A program made the position numbers and the translations under genes. Positions 12,977-21,462 of a DNA stretch of 39,691 nt are shown here, piece after piece. The number at the start of each line of letters is the position of its first letter. The first letter of the stretch is position 1. Source of the stretch: a virus; IMG/VR virus record IMGVR_UViG_3300047321_000114, positions 1 through 39,691 of that record; one strand, 5' to 3'. A model generated the notes under the pieces. That model was not told the origin of the DNA. It searched no databases and worked only from the letters and a program-made list of their open reading frames with translations.

Positions 12977-13519
12977 TTAGCCGCGGTTGTCGCTTTGCAC
13001 GCGCGGGTCTGACTGCATCTTTCCGCGAAAGAACGACGCCACGCCGAGCACCGCGCCGATCGTCAGCGTCAGATCGGTTGACAGCGATACGGGCTGCACA
13101 TGGAATAGCGGCAGCATGAATAGCGAAATGATGTAGAAGCCGAACGTGAAGCCGATAAACGGGCGCCAGGTGTATGACGGCCAGTGATCGGACTTCGACT
13201 CACTCTGCATCGTCGTGTTGACGTCCTCGATAGCATCAGAGCCGGCCTTAATCGACGCCTGTTCGGTTGCCGCGCTGATCTGCGCCATCTGAACCTTGAA
13301 ATCGTTGTCGGCCTTCTGAAGCGCTGTAATCGCATCAGGCGATAGACCCGCTTGAATCGCCTGCGTCACCTGATCGGCTGTCCCGTCTTGATGGCCGAGC
13401 ACGGCCGCGCTGACCGTCCGAAGTGCGGCGCCTGCTACCATGCCGGCCGGCCCGCCAACAACAGACAGCGCGGTTGCCAGCGTCGGCGCGACGCCACCTA
13501 GAATCGTTTTCCAGTCCAT
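12977..13519 (-). CDS. holin of the 3TM type
   Basis: A 180-residue membrane protein. Hydrophobic segments lie at about residues 8-33 (GGVAPTLATALSVVGGPAGM), 118-140 (WRPFIGFTFGFYIISLF) and 146-165 (LTLTIGAVLGVASFF), with a long soluble helix between the first two. The SYTWRPFIGF motif is typical of the 3TM holin family, which makes the lesions that let endolysin reach the wall. It starts directly at the lysozyme stop (TGATG) with AGGGGG upstream. It is longer than classical lambda holin. Confidence 0.82.
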   Translation of the reverse strand: MDWKTILGGVAPTLATALSVVGGPAGMVAGAALRTVSAAVLGHQDGTADQVTQAIQAGLSPDAITALQKADNDFKVQMAQISAATEQASIKAGSDAIEDVNTTMQSESKSDHWPSYTWRPFIGFTFGFYIISLFMLPLFHVQPVSLSTDLTLTIGAVLGVASFFRGKMQSDPRVQSDNRG

Positions 13520-13965
13520 CACACCCCCTTACGCATCATGTCGGCAAGGCGTTGCGCCCTGCCCTTTACCTGAGTCGCCCAAGCGCTCGCGAGCATTCCA
13601 TCGGCTGCGGCGCCGTATTTGCCCTGACGCATTGCAACGAGCGTGTTGCGAAAGCCGAGCAGCTTAGTAATCCCGAGGTTGAACGCCATGTTTGCAAGCA
13701 CGCGCTGGCGAACGTCGTTCAAGTCTGTCCACCACGGGAGGTTGCGGTCGAGATCGTGAAATACGTCCTCAAGGTCGTCGTCAAGCAGCGAATTGACTTG
13801 AACGTCGTTGAGGGGATACTTCCACCCGGCCGGCAGCGGCTTCGCTTCCAGGTTGTGGCCGACGCCCGTTGTGTCGATATTCTTCGTGTCCTTGTAGACC
13901 ACGTATCGAACACCTTCATCGCGCCGCAGCTCGGCGATCAGTGTCTGGCGGTTCTGGTTATTCAT
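13519..13965 (-). CDS. endolysin, T4-type lysozyme (GH24)
   Basis: A 148-residue muramidase that cleaves the MurNAc-GlcNAc bond. The catalytic triad equivalent to T4 lysozyme Glu11-Asp20-Thr26 is visible as E17 in RRDEG, D26 in YKDT, and T32 in DTTGVGH. The conserved LANMAFNLG lies near residue 92. There is no signal peptide or signal-anchor, so it depends on a holin to cross the membrane. It sits between a one-helix membrane protein (overlap of eight bases) and the 3TM holin, a normal phage lysis cassette. No Rz/Rz1 pair was recognised nearby. Confidence 0.93.
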   Translation of the reverse strand: MNNQNRQTLIAELRRDEGVRYVVYKDTKNIDTTGVGHNLEAKPLPAGWKYPLNDVQVNSLLDDDLEDVFHDLDRNLPWWTDLNDVRQRVLANMAFNLGITKLLGFRNTLVAMRQGKYGAAADGMLASAWATQVKGRAQRLADMMRKGV

Positions 13966-14146
13966 GAACGGGCTTCCCCTTCTTCAGTCGCTTTACGGCC
14001 GAATACAGTTGCACTGCGGTGTAAGCGATCGACAGAACAAGTAGGATTCTCGGGAAATTGACATCACCCCATGCGAGCGCAGTAACGATCCACGACGGCG
14101 TTGTTTTTGCCACTGAGGCGATTACGGCTGATGCTTCATTCGGCAT
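13958..14146 (-). CDS. one-helix membrane protein of the lysis cassette (holin or antiholin)
   Basis: A 62-residue protein with one transmembrane helix (residues about 24-43, NFPRILLVLSIAYTAVQLYS) and a basic C-terminal tail KRLKKGK. Its place directly before the lysozyme gene suggests a second holin or an antiholin. The ATG at 14146 has GGGGA upstream; a TTG four codons earlier is less likely. No experimental family is recognised. Confidence 0.7.
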   Translation of the reverse strand: MPNEASAVIASVAKTTPSWIVTALAWGDVNFPRILLVLSIAYTAVQLYSAVKRLKKGKPVHE

Positions 14147-14160
14147 CTGTTTCCCCAAAG

Positions 14161-14181
14161 GAAAAGCCGCCCGTAGGCGGC
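14161..14181 (-). terminator. intrinsic terminator after tail spike gene
   Basis: On the minus strand GCCGCC-TACG-GGCGGC is followed by TTTTCC. It lies eight bases after the stop codon of the tail spike gene and before the lysis cassette. Confidence 0.8.
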
Positions 14182-14189
14182 GTTGTGGA

Positions 14190-16211
14190 TCAGGAAATCA
14201 GACCGTTCCCGAAAACCTTGACGGATACATAGGCGAAGTCAGTCAATACGCCAGATGCGTTAAATGTGTTCACTGTCACGTTTGATGGGGTCATGGCGTT
14301 TACGGTCCCGTAGCCGACACCGCTTCCGACCATCACGTCGACCGGATATACAGACAGCAAACCCGCCTTCTGGAACGTGACGCGATAGACACCCGTCCCC
14401 GTCTTGGTGATCTGCGGCGCGTTGTAGCTATACGTCGGCGTCGGCGAGGCTTGCGTACCATCGAACGTTGCCGCAGCGGACACCGTGAAATGGTCCGACT
14501 TGACAGGGCCCAAGAACACCGGACGTTCGACGCTCGATGCGTAGAGGTTGCCGTAATCGACCACATCGACGGGCGCGTTGGAGCCATCGTTGACGAAGAC
14601 GTAAGGCGTCGTCGATGACGGGACATAAGGGCCGAAACCAGCAAACCCGTTGCCGACCAGCGTCATCTTCACCGCGTTAGGCGGGTTCACATCAACAAGG
14701 ACGTTGTACGAGACGAACTGATTGACCGCGCTTGTGAGTCGGTTGAACGTGCAGCCGATCACCGTGATGGCAGTCGGGCCTTCGATGTTGTTGCCGGCCT
14801 GGAACCAGATGTCGGCCTTATAGGCGTTGTTCTCAAAATAAACGCCGTTGAACATCGCGGCGAGCGCACCGCTCAGGCCAACCGTGCCGTTGTTCGCAAT
14901 GACCGCTATACCATACCGATAGGTCGCCGAGCCCGTCAGGCCGTTACCCTGTACCGCACCGCCGATGAACGATACCGTCGACGGGTTGCCGACGAGAGCT
15001 GCATAGTTCTGGTTGTCGATGAATTCGCAGTCGATAAAGCTGATCGCGTTCGGCGGGGAATAAGCGCTGTAGTTGAGATTGACGCCGCCACCATTCACCG
15101 CAAACAGGCAGTCATAGAACGACGACTGCAAAACATCGGTGCCATTCATGCCGGTTGTGAACAACCGCGAGGCGACGTTGCGCATTACCACGCCCGACGC
15201 GAGGGTCAACTGAATACCAATGCTGCCGTTGATGGCCGACGTTCCGAGAAAGCGAATGTCGGACATCGTGAAATACGAATTCAGCGCACTCGGCGACGCC
15301 CCCGTGTAGGTGAATGCGGTTCCGCTGCCGGTGTAGTAAATCTGGCTCGCGCCCCATCCTGCGCCCTGGATGCTGACGTGCTTTAGATCGGAGTCTGTAA
15401 CGCCGCTCTGATCGAGCTTTAGGCCCGAGCCCGTAACAAGGTAATTGCCGGCAGGAAATTTCAGGACGCCGCCCACGCTCACAGCGTAATTGATCGCGTT
15501 CTGAATGCACGCGGTATCGTCCGTCGTGCCGTCGCCCTTTGCGCCAAAGTCCTTGACTGAGATCGTCTCGCGAAGGCGGTCTTGCACCGTGCGCTTAATA
15601 GCACCCGAACCGCCTTGCAGAAAACTCAACTTCGACGAACTGATACCCGCGCCGGCCGCGACAGTTTGGTCCGTGACGGACCCCGCAGACGGCGATCCGA
15701 CCGCCACCGAAAGGCCGCTTTTGGTGTAGACGTTCTGAATGCCGACAGGGATCGGGCTCGTAAAGGTAATGACCGAGCCGGACAGCGTGAAGTCGCTAGG
15801 TTCATGCTGCGGTACGCCGTCAAAGTCGACCCACAGATTCGAGGCGGTGCCGGGCGCGTTGGACAGCGTGAGTTGCGTCGTGGTGCCGGGCGTGAAGTCA
15901 GTTCCGGCGACGAACGCCTGATCGACCATATTCCCCGTAATGCCGGCGTTGGCATCGCACGTCAGTTGATCCCAGATCGTGACGCCTGCTGCGTCCTTGA
16001 CCACCTGACGGAACGTGCCATGCCCCCAAATGACAGCCTGGCCGCGACTGTCGAGCAGCACAGGATTCGTATTAGCCGCAGCGCCGGTCGGGTCTTGGTA
16101 TGTCGGCATCGGGTTCGTCGTGCCGGGCGCGTAGAAATACACCGACCCATTGGCAAGCGGCGCCCCGTTTTGGTCGATAAACTGCTGTTTCCCGTTTTGG
16201 AGAAGCTGCAT
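14190..16211 (-). CDS. tail spike with head-binding domain and pectate-lyase-like beta-helix
   Basis: A 673-residue receptor-binding protein, probably a polysaccharide depolymerase. Residues 1-110 (MQLLQNGKQQFIDQNGAPLA, then SVYFYAPGTT and LLDSRGQAVIWGHG) form the widespread phage tail-spike head-binding domain. Residues about 110-175 (GTTTQLTLSN to NVYTKSG) repeat a beta-domain also present in the virion protein at 21801-22409. From about residue 210 a pectate lyase_3 beta-helix follows, starting at ISVKDFGAKGDGTTDDTACI. A C-terminal beta domain probably trimerises. Two hairpin terminators lie just upstream, one downstream. Confidence 0.9.
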   Translation of the reverse strand: MQLLQNGKQQFIDQNGAPLANGSVYFYAPGTTNPMPTYQDPTGAAANTNPVLLDSRGQAVIWGHGTFRQVVKDAAGVTIWDQLTCDANAGITGNMVDQAFVAGTDFTPGTTTQLTLSNAPGTASNLWVDFDGVPQHEPSDFTLSGSVITFTSPIPVGIQNVYTKSGLSVAVGSPSAGSVTDQTVAAGAGISSSKLSFLQGGSGAIKRTVQDRLRETISVKDFGAKGDGTTDDTACIQNAINYAVSVGGVLKFPAGNYLVTGSGLKLDQSGVTDSDLKHVSIQGAGWGASQIYYTGSGTAFTYTGASPSALNSYFTMSDIRFLGTSAINGSIGIQLTLASGVVMRNVASRLFTTGMNGTDVLQSSFYDCLFAVNGGGVNLNYSAYSPPNAISFIDCEFIDNQNYAALVGNPSTVSFIGGAVQGNGLTGSATYRYGIAVIANNGTVGLSGALAAMFNGVYFENNAYKADIWFQAGNNIEGPTAITVIGCTFNRLTSAVNQFVSYNVLVDVNPPNAVKMTLVGNGFAGFGPYVPSSTTPYVFVNDGSNAPVDVVDYGNLYASSVERPVFLGPVKSDHFTVSAAATFDGTQASPTPTYSYNAPQITKTGTGVYRVTFQKAGLLSVYPVDVMVGSGVGYGTVNAMTPSNVTVNTFNASGVLTDFAYVSVKVFGNGLIS

Positions 16212-16225
16212 GTGGCCTCAAAAAC

Positions 16226-16248
16226 AAAAAGGCCGCACAATGGCGACC
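16226..16248 (-). terminator. intrinsic terminator upstream of tail spike gene (second of two)
   Basis: On the minus strand GGTCGC-CATTGT-GCGGCC (one T-G wobble) is followed by TTTTTG. It lies only 15 bases before the tail spike start codon, in tandem with the hairpin at 16257-16279. Confidence 0.65.
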
Positions 16249-16256
16249 TAGAATGA

Positions 16257-16279
16257 GAAAAGCCCGCACGTGGCGGGCT
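16257..16279 (-). terminator. intrinsic terminator after the ejection protein gene (first of two)
   Basis: On the minus strand AGCCCGC-CACGT-GCGGGCT is followed by TTTC. It is about 100 bases past the stop of the 583-residue virion protein gene. Confidence 0.75.
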
Positions 16280-16291
16280 CAAGGGGAATCA

Positions 16292-16498
16292 ATGAATAGC
16301 GATCAGCTTTGGCGCATGATCTTTACGACCGCTTGCATTGCGGCGCTTTCAGTCGTCTATCCAAGAATCAAGGCGATAGTCCTACTGGCCTGTGAGCGCT
16401 CGGAGGAGCGCATTGGACGCCGGCGCGGCGATTGGGACCCCGTAGCGCGCAAGCGCATTCCCTACTGGTGCCGCGACCGCGGGACGCGAAGTAAGTAA
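16292..16498 (+). CDS. possible small membrane protein on the opposite strand (68 aa)
   Basis: A 68-residue frame against the direction of the late operon, with a good ribosome binding site (AAGGGGA). It encodes two closely spaced hydrophobic stretches (RMIFTTACIAALSVVYPRIK and AIVLLAC) and a basic tail. The first 90 bases lie in the gap between two late genes; the rest is antisense to the end of the 583-residue gene. No promoter is obvious. It could be a real membrane peptide or a chance frame. Confidence 0.4.
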   Translation: MNSDQLWRMIFTTACIAALSVVYPRIKAIVLLACERSEERIGRRRGDWDPVARKRIPYWCRDRGTRSK

Positions 16499-18133
16499 CG
16501 CCTGCGCGACCTTCTGGCCGGCTGCTGTGTACGGCAGCGCGCCAGCACCAATGGCAGCAGCGAGCGGCGCGGTGTACGCCGGTGCAAATGCGTGCCCGAG
16601 CGCAGCCGGACCCATCAGCGCCAGCAGCGATCGCCCGGGCGTTCCAGAGTCCGGATACTTCGAGCCAAGAACCGATTGGCCTGCGCTCGAAAAGTCCTGC
16701 ATCAGCGCGTTTCCGGTAGCCGACGCGCCTTTGCCCGCCGACTTATCAGCCGACCGAACTGCGCTATTCAGTTGGGCCGCAGTGAACACGCCCTCGTTGT
16801 TCATGGCCCCCTGCGAACCTGCCGCGCCACGCAGACGAACGAAGTTTGCATAGGCCGCGTTCGCCTTCGTCAGATCCTGCACGGCATCGGCCGCGTTATT
16901 GCGCGGCAGCGACGATTCGACAAGGCTCTTGATCTCGCCGATTGCTTGCCCGAGCTGCTGGTTATCGAATGAAGGATCACCAGTGAGCCCGCGCGAGATC
17001 CGGCCAAGTTCGCTTTGAACGCCCTTGAGCGTGGCACCGTCCATCGTGCCTTGCGGCGAAAGTTTGCCGGCGACCTGCGTTTTCAGCACGTTCATGAACT
17101 GCTGCTGCTGCGCGGCCGGAAGCGACTGCGCCATCTGCGTGAGATTTCCAAGGTCGGATTGAAACTGAGCATCCGGCTTGAACGTCAATTTCGACAGTGC
17201 ACTATCGTAGGCGTCGCCGATGGTCTTCTGTACGGCGGCGACCCCCTCATTCCCGACCGGCCCGGAATACTTCTGCCCGAGCGGCGCGAGAACCTGATCG
17301 TATGTCGCCTTGTTGAAGCCCTGCACTGCGCGCTGCTGACCGTTCTTAATCATGTCGCCGAGGAACGGGACGCTGGTCAGTTTCGCTTCTGTGCGCGCCG
17401 CAGCCCCACCGAGTATTTGGCCCGGCGTCAGCGGCACGCCAGCGTCGAGCAGCTTGCGTTGAGCCGCACCGATCGTCGGCGATACCGCGCTTCCAATCGC
17501 ACTCACGAGCGGGTTAGCAACTGCGCCGACTGCTGCGCTGGTGCCGATCTGAGACGCCTTCTGTTTCGCATAGCTGTCGCCAGCGTTGGTGACAGGCGTA
17601 ACCAAGCCGCTCGCCAATCCGGATACGGCGCCAGCGCCCGCCTTCGTCAGCAAGCCGCCGCCAGCGCCAGCGGGAAGCGCCATCAGTGGAGCGCTGCCGA
17701 TAACGTTGCCTGCCGCTCGCCCAACGTCGATTCCTGAGCCGCCCTGCGCCGCGCGTTGCTGTGCGTACTGCGCCTCTTGGGACTGGATCGTTTGATCGAC
17801 TTGCGGAACTGCGGCGTTGATGTCCTTGGCGAACTGCGAATCAGGCGCAACCTTGTCGGCGAGCCAAGCGCCACCGTGAACCAGCGACTGAACGCCTCCC
17901 TTGATGACGTCGCCGATACCCATCGTCACCGAGCCGGGCGTTTTCCATTGCGGGTCTTGAGTTGCGGTGGGGGCTGGTGCGGCTGGCGCGGCGCCCTTAT
18001 CCTTTGCCGACATGACGCTATTTGCCATGTCGAGCATAGGATCGCCGGTAGACGCCGCGGCGCCCGGCGCCGCCGTCGAAACGGCTTTGCCAGATTGCAC
18101 CGCGTTCGCCATATCGAGCAGCGGATCTGCCAT
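16382..18133 (-). CDS. large internal virion / DNA ejection protein (583 aa)
   Basis: A 583-residue protein rich in alanine, glycine and glutamine. It begins MADPLLDMANAVQSGKAVST and repeats DPMLDMANSVMSA near residue 32. Long alanine-glycine stretches (about residues 140-220 and near 500-560) could insert in membranes, with helical, glutamine-rich segments between. Its position after two similar genes and before the tail spike is that of the P22 ejection proteins gp7, gp20 and gp16, which leave the virion with the DNA and form a channel through the envelope. No transglycosylase motif is evident. GGGAG precedes the start. Confidence 0.75.
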   Translation of the reverse strand: MADPLLDMANAVQSGKAVSTAAPGAAASTGDPMLDMANSVMSAKDKGAAPAAPAPTATQDPQWKTPGSVTMGIGDVIKGGVQSLVHGGAWLADKVAPDSQFAKDINAAVPQVDQTIQSQEAQYAQQRAAQGGSGIDVGRAAGNVIGSAPLMALPAGAGGGLLTKAGAGAVSGLASGLVTPVTNAGDSYAKQKASQIGTSAAVGAVANPLVSAIGSAVSPTIGAAQRKLLDAGVPLTPGQILGGAAARTEAKLTSVPFLGDMIKNGQQRAVQGFNKATYDQVLAPLGQKYSGPVGNEGVAAVQKTIGDAYDSALSKLTFKPDAQFQSDLGNLTQMAQSLPAAQQQQFMNVLKTQVAGKLSPQGTMDGATLKGVQSELGRISRGLTGDPSFDNQQLGQAIGEIKSLVESSLPRNNAADAVQDLTKANAAYANFVRLRGAAGSQGAMNNEGVFTAAQLNSAVRSADKSAGKGASATGNALMQDFSSAGQSVLGSKYPDSGTPGRSLLALMGPAALGHAFAPAYTAPLAAAIGAGALPYTAAGQKVAQALLTSRPAVAAPVGNALARYGVPIAAPASNALLRALTGQ

Positions 18134-19675
18134 TTAGAACGCTCCCAAGGCTTTCATTGCCTGATAATCCTTCGTCCACTGCTGCAAATGGCCCGATGCC
18201 TTCAGCTTCTGCATGGCGGCCTGCTGATCTTCCGGCGAGCCAAGCGAGCGGATATACGAAACGTCCGGATTGAACGACTGATTCCATTTCGCCTCAAACT
18301 GAGGCAGCGAAGACGTGTTGTTGCCGTTCTGCGCGAGGAAATTGGTCGTTGCTTGCTGGCGATCGAGAACCGCCTGCTGCAATCCCTTGACGTGGTTGAT
18401 CGACTCAAGCAACGCCGGCCCGTTCATGTTGTTCGGGTCGGGTTGCCCCGCCTTCGCTGCCGCCAGTCGCGAATCGCTGCCGGACAAGCCGAGCGATGCC
18501 GCTGCCTGATCGGCCGCGCTGTTCAGGTAGTTGGCGAGAAGCTGATTGTTCTTCACCGCATCAGAGCCAGCCTGAATGCCGAACGTGTTGAGCAGCGCCG
18601 GCACATTGAGCGCCGCATTGGCGCCCTTGCCGGCCATCGTTCCCTTGAGTGCTTGGGCCGCCAAGTCGTAAGTCTGCATGAGCGGCTTGGCCTGCTGCGC
18701 GGCTTGCTGAAGATTGCCGTATCGCGTAGCTGCGTCTCCCGACACCTTGTCTGCGCCCATTGGCGCGCCGGTCGCAACGAATCCGGCCGGAGCGCCAGGA
18801 GCGGGGCCGCTCGGAAGCGGTGCAGCCTGACCGTTACTGGTCGGCATGTTCGCTGGCTGCGCAACAGACGGCAGCGGAGGCGGGCTACCCGACCCGCCAA
18901 ACCCCGGAAGCGAGTTCCGCGGCGCGATTCCCGGCACGCCGTTCTGGTAGACGGGAACCGGCGCCGTTGCTGTAGCCGGGTCGAGTGCTTTATTGATCGA
19001 TCCCGTCTGCGCGACATCGCCCGATACAGGGTTCGTGTTCGTAAGCAGGATTTGATCGCCCTTGTCGATCGCGCCAGTTTTCGGAAGCATGATGCCGAGC
19101 TGCTGCGCCTGCCCCGCTGCCTGCGCGACGTGATTAGCTGCCCACTGTTGCAAGGCGCCCTTTGGCGAATCGGCGCCCGGCATATCCGCCAGAGCTTGAG
19201 CGGCGATCTGCGGCGTAATCTGCCCGCTATCTATCGCGCGGCCGACCGCGGCCGTAACATCCGAAGCAGTCGCGTTCGGGTTGTTCGCGATAGATCCGGC
19301 CGTTTGATAGGCCCACCCAAGATGCTTCTGCGCGCTATCGAGCTGGTCGTTACTCAGCCCAATATCGCCGCGCGCCAGCGTCTGCTGCTGCTGCTTCTGC
19401 GTATTGATGCCCTGCACAACGTCGCCGAGCTTGAACCCTGCTGCGGGATCTTGGCTGATGATCGCCATCAGCTTGTTATTGTCGACCTGACCGGTCTTCG
19501 GATCGGTCGCCTGCTGATACGCCCGAGAGATGGCGCGATTGGCGTCTAGCCCCTGCTGTGCGGCCTGGCCGTTAGCGTTGTAGGCGCGGAACTGCGCAAC
19601 CTGCAACGCCGTCTGGAGCGGGTTAGTCGGCTGCGGCGCGTTCGCGTTGAGTGCAATGCTGGTGTCGAGTGGCAT
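18134..19675 (-). CDS. internal virion / DNA ejection protein (513 aa)
   Basis: A 513-residue, alanine- and glutamine-rich, largely helical protein with a proline-glycine linker near the middle (FGGSGSPPPLPSVAQP). No enzyme motif is recognised. It starts at the stop codon of the 249-residue ejection protein (TGATG) and ends directly before the 583-residue one, the layout of the P22 gp7-gp20-gp16 block, so a role as an ejected internal protein is inferred from order, size and composition. Confidence 0.72.
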   Translation of the reverse strand: MPLDTSIALNANAPQPTNPLQTALQVAQFRAYNANGQAAQQGLDANRAISRAYQQATDPKTGQVDNNKLMAIISQDPAAGFKLGDVVQGINTQKQQQQTLARGDIGLSNDQLDSAQKHLGWAYQTAGSIANNPNATASDVTAAVGRAIDSGQITPQIAAQALADMPGADSPKGALQQWAANHVAQAAGQAQQLGIMLPKTGAIDKGDQILLTNTNPVSGDVAQTGSINKALDPATATAPVPVYQNGVPGIAPRNSLPGFGGSGSPPPLPSVAQPANMPTSNGQAAPLPSGPAPGAPAGFVATGAPMGADKVSGDAATRYGNLQQAAQQAKPLMQTYDLAAQALKGTMAGKGANAALNVPALLNTFGIQAGSDAVKNNQLLANYLNSAADQAAASLGLSGSDSRLAAAKAGQPDPNNMNGPALLESINHVKGLQQAVLDRQQATTNFLAQNGNNTSSLPQFEAKWNQSFNPDVSYIRSLGSPEDQQAAMQKLKASGHLQQWTKDYQAMKALGAF

Positions 19676-20424
19676 CAGATCGTGAACCCGTAAGAGTTGG
19701 TGCCGGTCGTCGTGCCGGCGTTGCTCGTGCCGCCCGCGTTGTTGCTCAATAGCGCATATGTGCTTGCGCCGTTGGCGATACTGCTCAGGCCGCTAGAAAG
19801 CGCGTTTGCGCTGCCGATCGTGCCGGATGCGCTCGCATTGGCTGCGCTCGTGAGCGTGTTGCCGATGCTGTTGGCCGTTTGCGCGCCGAGCGATCCGAGC
19901 CCCGCCGCCGCGTTCTGGCCGCTGCCGACGACGCTTTGCAGTCGGTTGGCGTTGTTCGATGCGCTGCTGTAGTTCGTGTTGAACGTCTGCAACGCACGGT
20001 TATAGACGTCGTTGTACGTCGAGTCAGCAAGGCCAGTTGCGTAGTTCGATGCGCCCTTGAGCGCTGCGCCAGATGTGCCGAGACCGCGAGCCGCCGCGCT
20101 GTTCTGGACCGACTTCAAACCCTGATTGAGCGTGAACTGATAGCCCGGCGTCGCCTGCGCCTGCGCCTCTGTTGGCGCCGAGAACTGCTGCGTCAGCATC
20201 GGGTTCGACAGCGCCGACTTTAGCGGATTGATATAGCTCGACCCCAAGTCCATATAGGGCTGGAGGTTCTGTTGCGTCTGCTGCCACTGCTCGTTCTGAA
20301 GTTCTGCCGCGTAGTTGGCTGCATCAGCCTGCTTGCTCGCGGCACTCTTTGACGCACTCGAACTCATAGCGGAGCCGGCCACGCCCGCGACAGCCGCCCC
20401 GATGCCTACTGCTGCTGCAACCAT
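19675..20424 (-). CDS. DNA transfer (ejection) protein, gp7-like position
   Basis: A 249-residue protein with a hydrophobic alanine/glycine N terminus (VAAAVGIGAAVAGVAGSAMS) followed by the pattern PGYQFTLNQGLKSVQNSAAA and RGLGTSGAALKGASNYATGL, which I recognise from podovirus DNA transfer proteins. The C terminus is rich in serine, asparagine and glycine. It is the first of three ejection-type proteins. In P22 the corresponding small protein gp7 is required for genome delivery into the periplasm and cytoplasm. Confidence 0.8.
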   Translation of the reverse strand: MVAAAVGIGAAVAGVAGSAMSSSASKSAASKQADAANYAAELQNEQWQQTQQNLQPYMDLGSSYINPLKSALSNPMLTQQFSAPTEAQAQATPGYQFTLNQGLKSVQNSAAARGLGTSGAALKGASNYATGLADSTYNDVYNRALQTFNTNYSSASNNANRLQSVVGSGQNAAAGLGSLGAQTANSIGNTLTSAANASASGTIGSANALSSGLSSIANGASTYALLSNNAGGTSNAGTTTGTNSYGFTI

Positions 20425-20427
20425 GTT

Positions 20428-20886
20428 TTAATCCTCTAGCCACTTGGAATAGGTCGTCTCGACCGGCTCGAACTTCATGAACCGAAACAGCGCCGTCGAG
20501 TCGTGTGCGTTCTTGCTGCCAACGAACCACAGCTTTACGCCTCGGCGCCTTAGCTCTTTCTCAACGAACTTGAACAAGCGCACGCCGACCATGCCGGTTC
20601 GCTTATCCGGACGGACAAAGAAAATGTCGGGAGAGCAGGTAAGGCAGGATTGATAGTGCAATCCTGGCGCAATGAAGCACAGGAAATAGGCGACGATTTC
20701 GCCAGCCTCGCGCCCGACAACCGTCATAAGCGATCCGTCACGCTCGCGCGCGTGGTACGCGGCTAGTTGAGGATCGAGAGGAACGTCGTGCGCTTTGTGC
20801 AGCGAGATTTCGCCGTAGTGCTCATGCAGGAGCGGAAGCATTTCGCCGTACACGTCCGAGAAGTTCTCGACTGCGTATGTGATCAT
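20428..20886 (-). CDS. GNAT-family N-acetyltransferase in the virion operon
   Basis: A 152-residue protein with the GNAT fold. The order is an N-terminal helix pair, a beta sheet around SLMTVVGREAGEIVAYFLCF, the acetyl-CoA-binding beta4-alpha3 unit DIFFVRPDKRTGMVGVRLFK, and the last strands with KLWFVGSKNAHDS and LFRFMKFEPVETTYSKWLE. It would transfer an acetyl group to an amine on a small molecule or protein. It lies between the oxygenase gene and the ejection proteins, so it is expressed late. Similar genes occur in some podovirus head-tail regions (recalled); the target is unknown. Confidence 0.85.
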   Translation of the reverse strand: MITYAVENFSDVYGEMLPLLHEHYGEISLHKAHDVPLDPQLAAYHARERDGSLMTVVGREAGEIVAYFLCFIAPGLHYQSCLTCSPDIFFVRPDKRTGMVGVRLFKFVEKELRRRGVKLWFVGSKNAHDSTALFRFMKFEPVETTYSKWLED

Positions 20887-21462
20887 TCAGAACCTCAGGT
20901 CGACGACAAGATGAATGCGGTCTTCCGCCGAATTGTTGATAACTTCGTGCTCGATCGCGTTTTGGAACCACCACACCTCACCGGGCCGCATCCATACTTG
21001 CTCGTCGCCGCAGCGGAACACGTTTCCGGGTTCCGACTGGATGACGATGTGATAGCGGTCCCAATACTGCGCATGCCACGGCGAATCGGCATGCGGGAAA
21101 ATCCGCCCACCCGGAACAACGCGATTGAGCATGCAGCGGCCTAGACGCGTTGCACCCATCGACGACATAAGCGCCATGATGTGCGCGCGTGCTTCCGGTA
21201 ATGCGTTGACTTCCTCGCGCCAAGGGCACTCGTGCAGGTCGTGGCCGGCGAGCTTGTTCTGCTTGTAGAGTTCAAGCTGCTCGTCGTTCTCGACGTTCAC
21301 CTTGTCTTGAAAGCGCAGATAGATCGTGTCTGTTTCGCCAAACGGACCCTGCGGAAACTTTCGCAGGAAGTCGTCCGCCTTCCACAATCCCGGCTGGCGA
21401 TAGATGGCGTTGAGCAACGGTTGAACGTTCAGCCCTTCAGCGATCTTTAGAAAGTTCCTCAT
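20887..21462 (-). CDS. aspartyl/asparaginyl beta-hydroxylase-like 2-oxoglutarate oxygenase
   Basis: A 191-residue Fe(II)/2-oxoglutarate dioxygenase of the Asp/Asn beta-hydroxylase type. The iron ligands are visible as H124 and D126 in PHADSPWH and H172 in AIEHEVINN, with R182 as the likely 2-oxoglutarate anchor. The core strands (YHIVIQSEPGNVFRCGDE, EVWWFQN) complete a double-stranded beta helix. The start at 21462 overlaps the upstream stop (ATGA) and has AAGGA in front. It lies in the late operon next to a GNAT enzyme, so it may hydroxylate a virion or host protein. The substrate is unknown. Confidence 0.88.
   Translation of the reverse strand: MRNFLKIAEGLNVQPLLNAIYRQPGLWKADDFLRKFPQGPFGETDTIYLRFQDKVNVENDEQLELYKQNKLAGHDLHECPWREEVNALPEARAHIMALMSSMGATRLGRCMLNRVVPGGRIFPHADSPWHAQYWDRYHIVIQSEPGNVFRCGDEQVWMRPGEVWWFQNAIEHEVINNSAEDRIHLVVDLRF

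Noticed and set aside
15582-16256. + strand frame (224 codons) opposite the tail spike
   Set aside because: Arginine-rich antisense shadow without start signals.
17756-19549. Long + strand open frame (597 codons) opposite the ejection proteins
   Set aside because: It is the GC-rich antisense of well-supported minus-strand genes; its product is arginine-rich with no recognisable domain, and it has no ribosome binding site.
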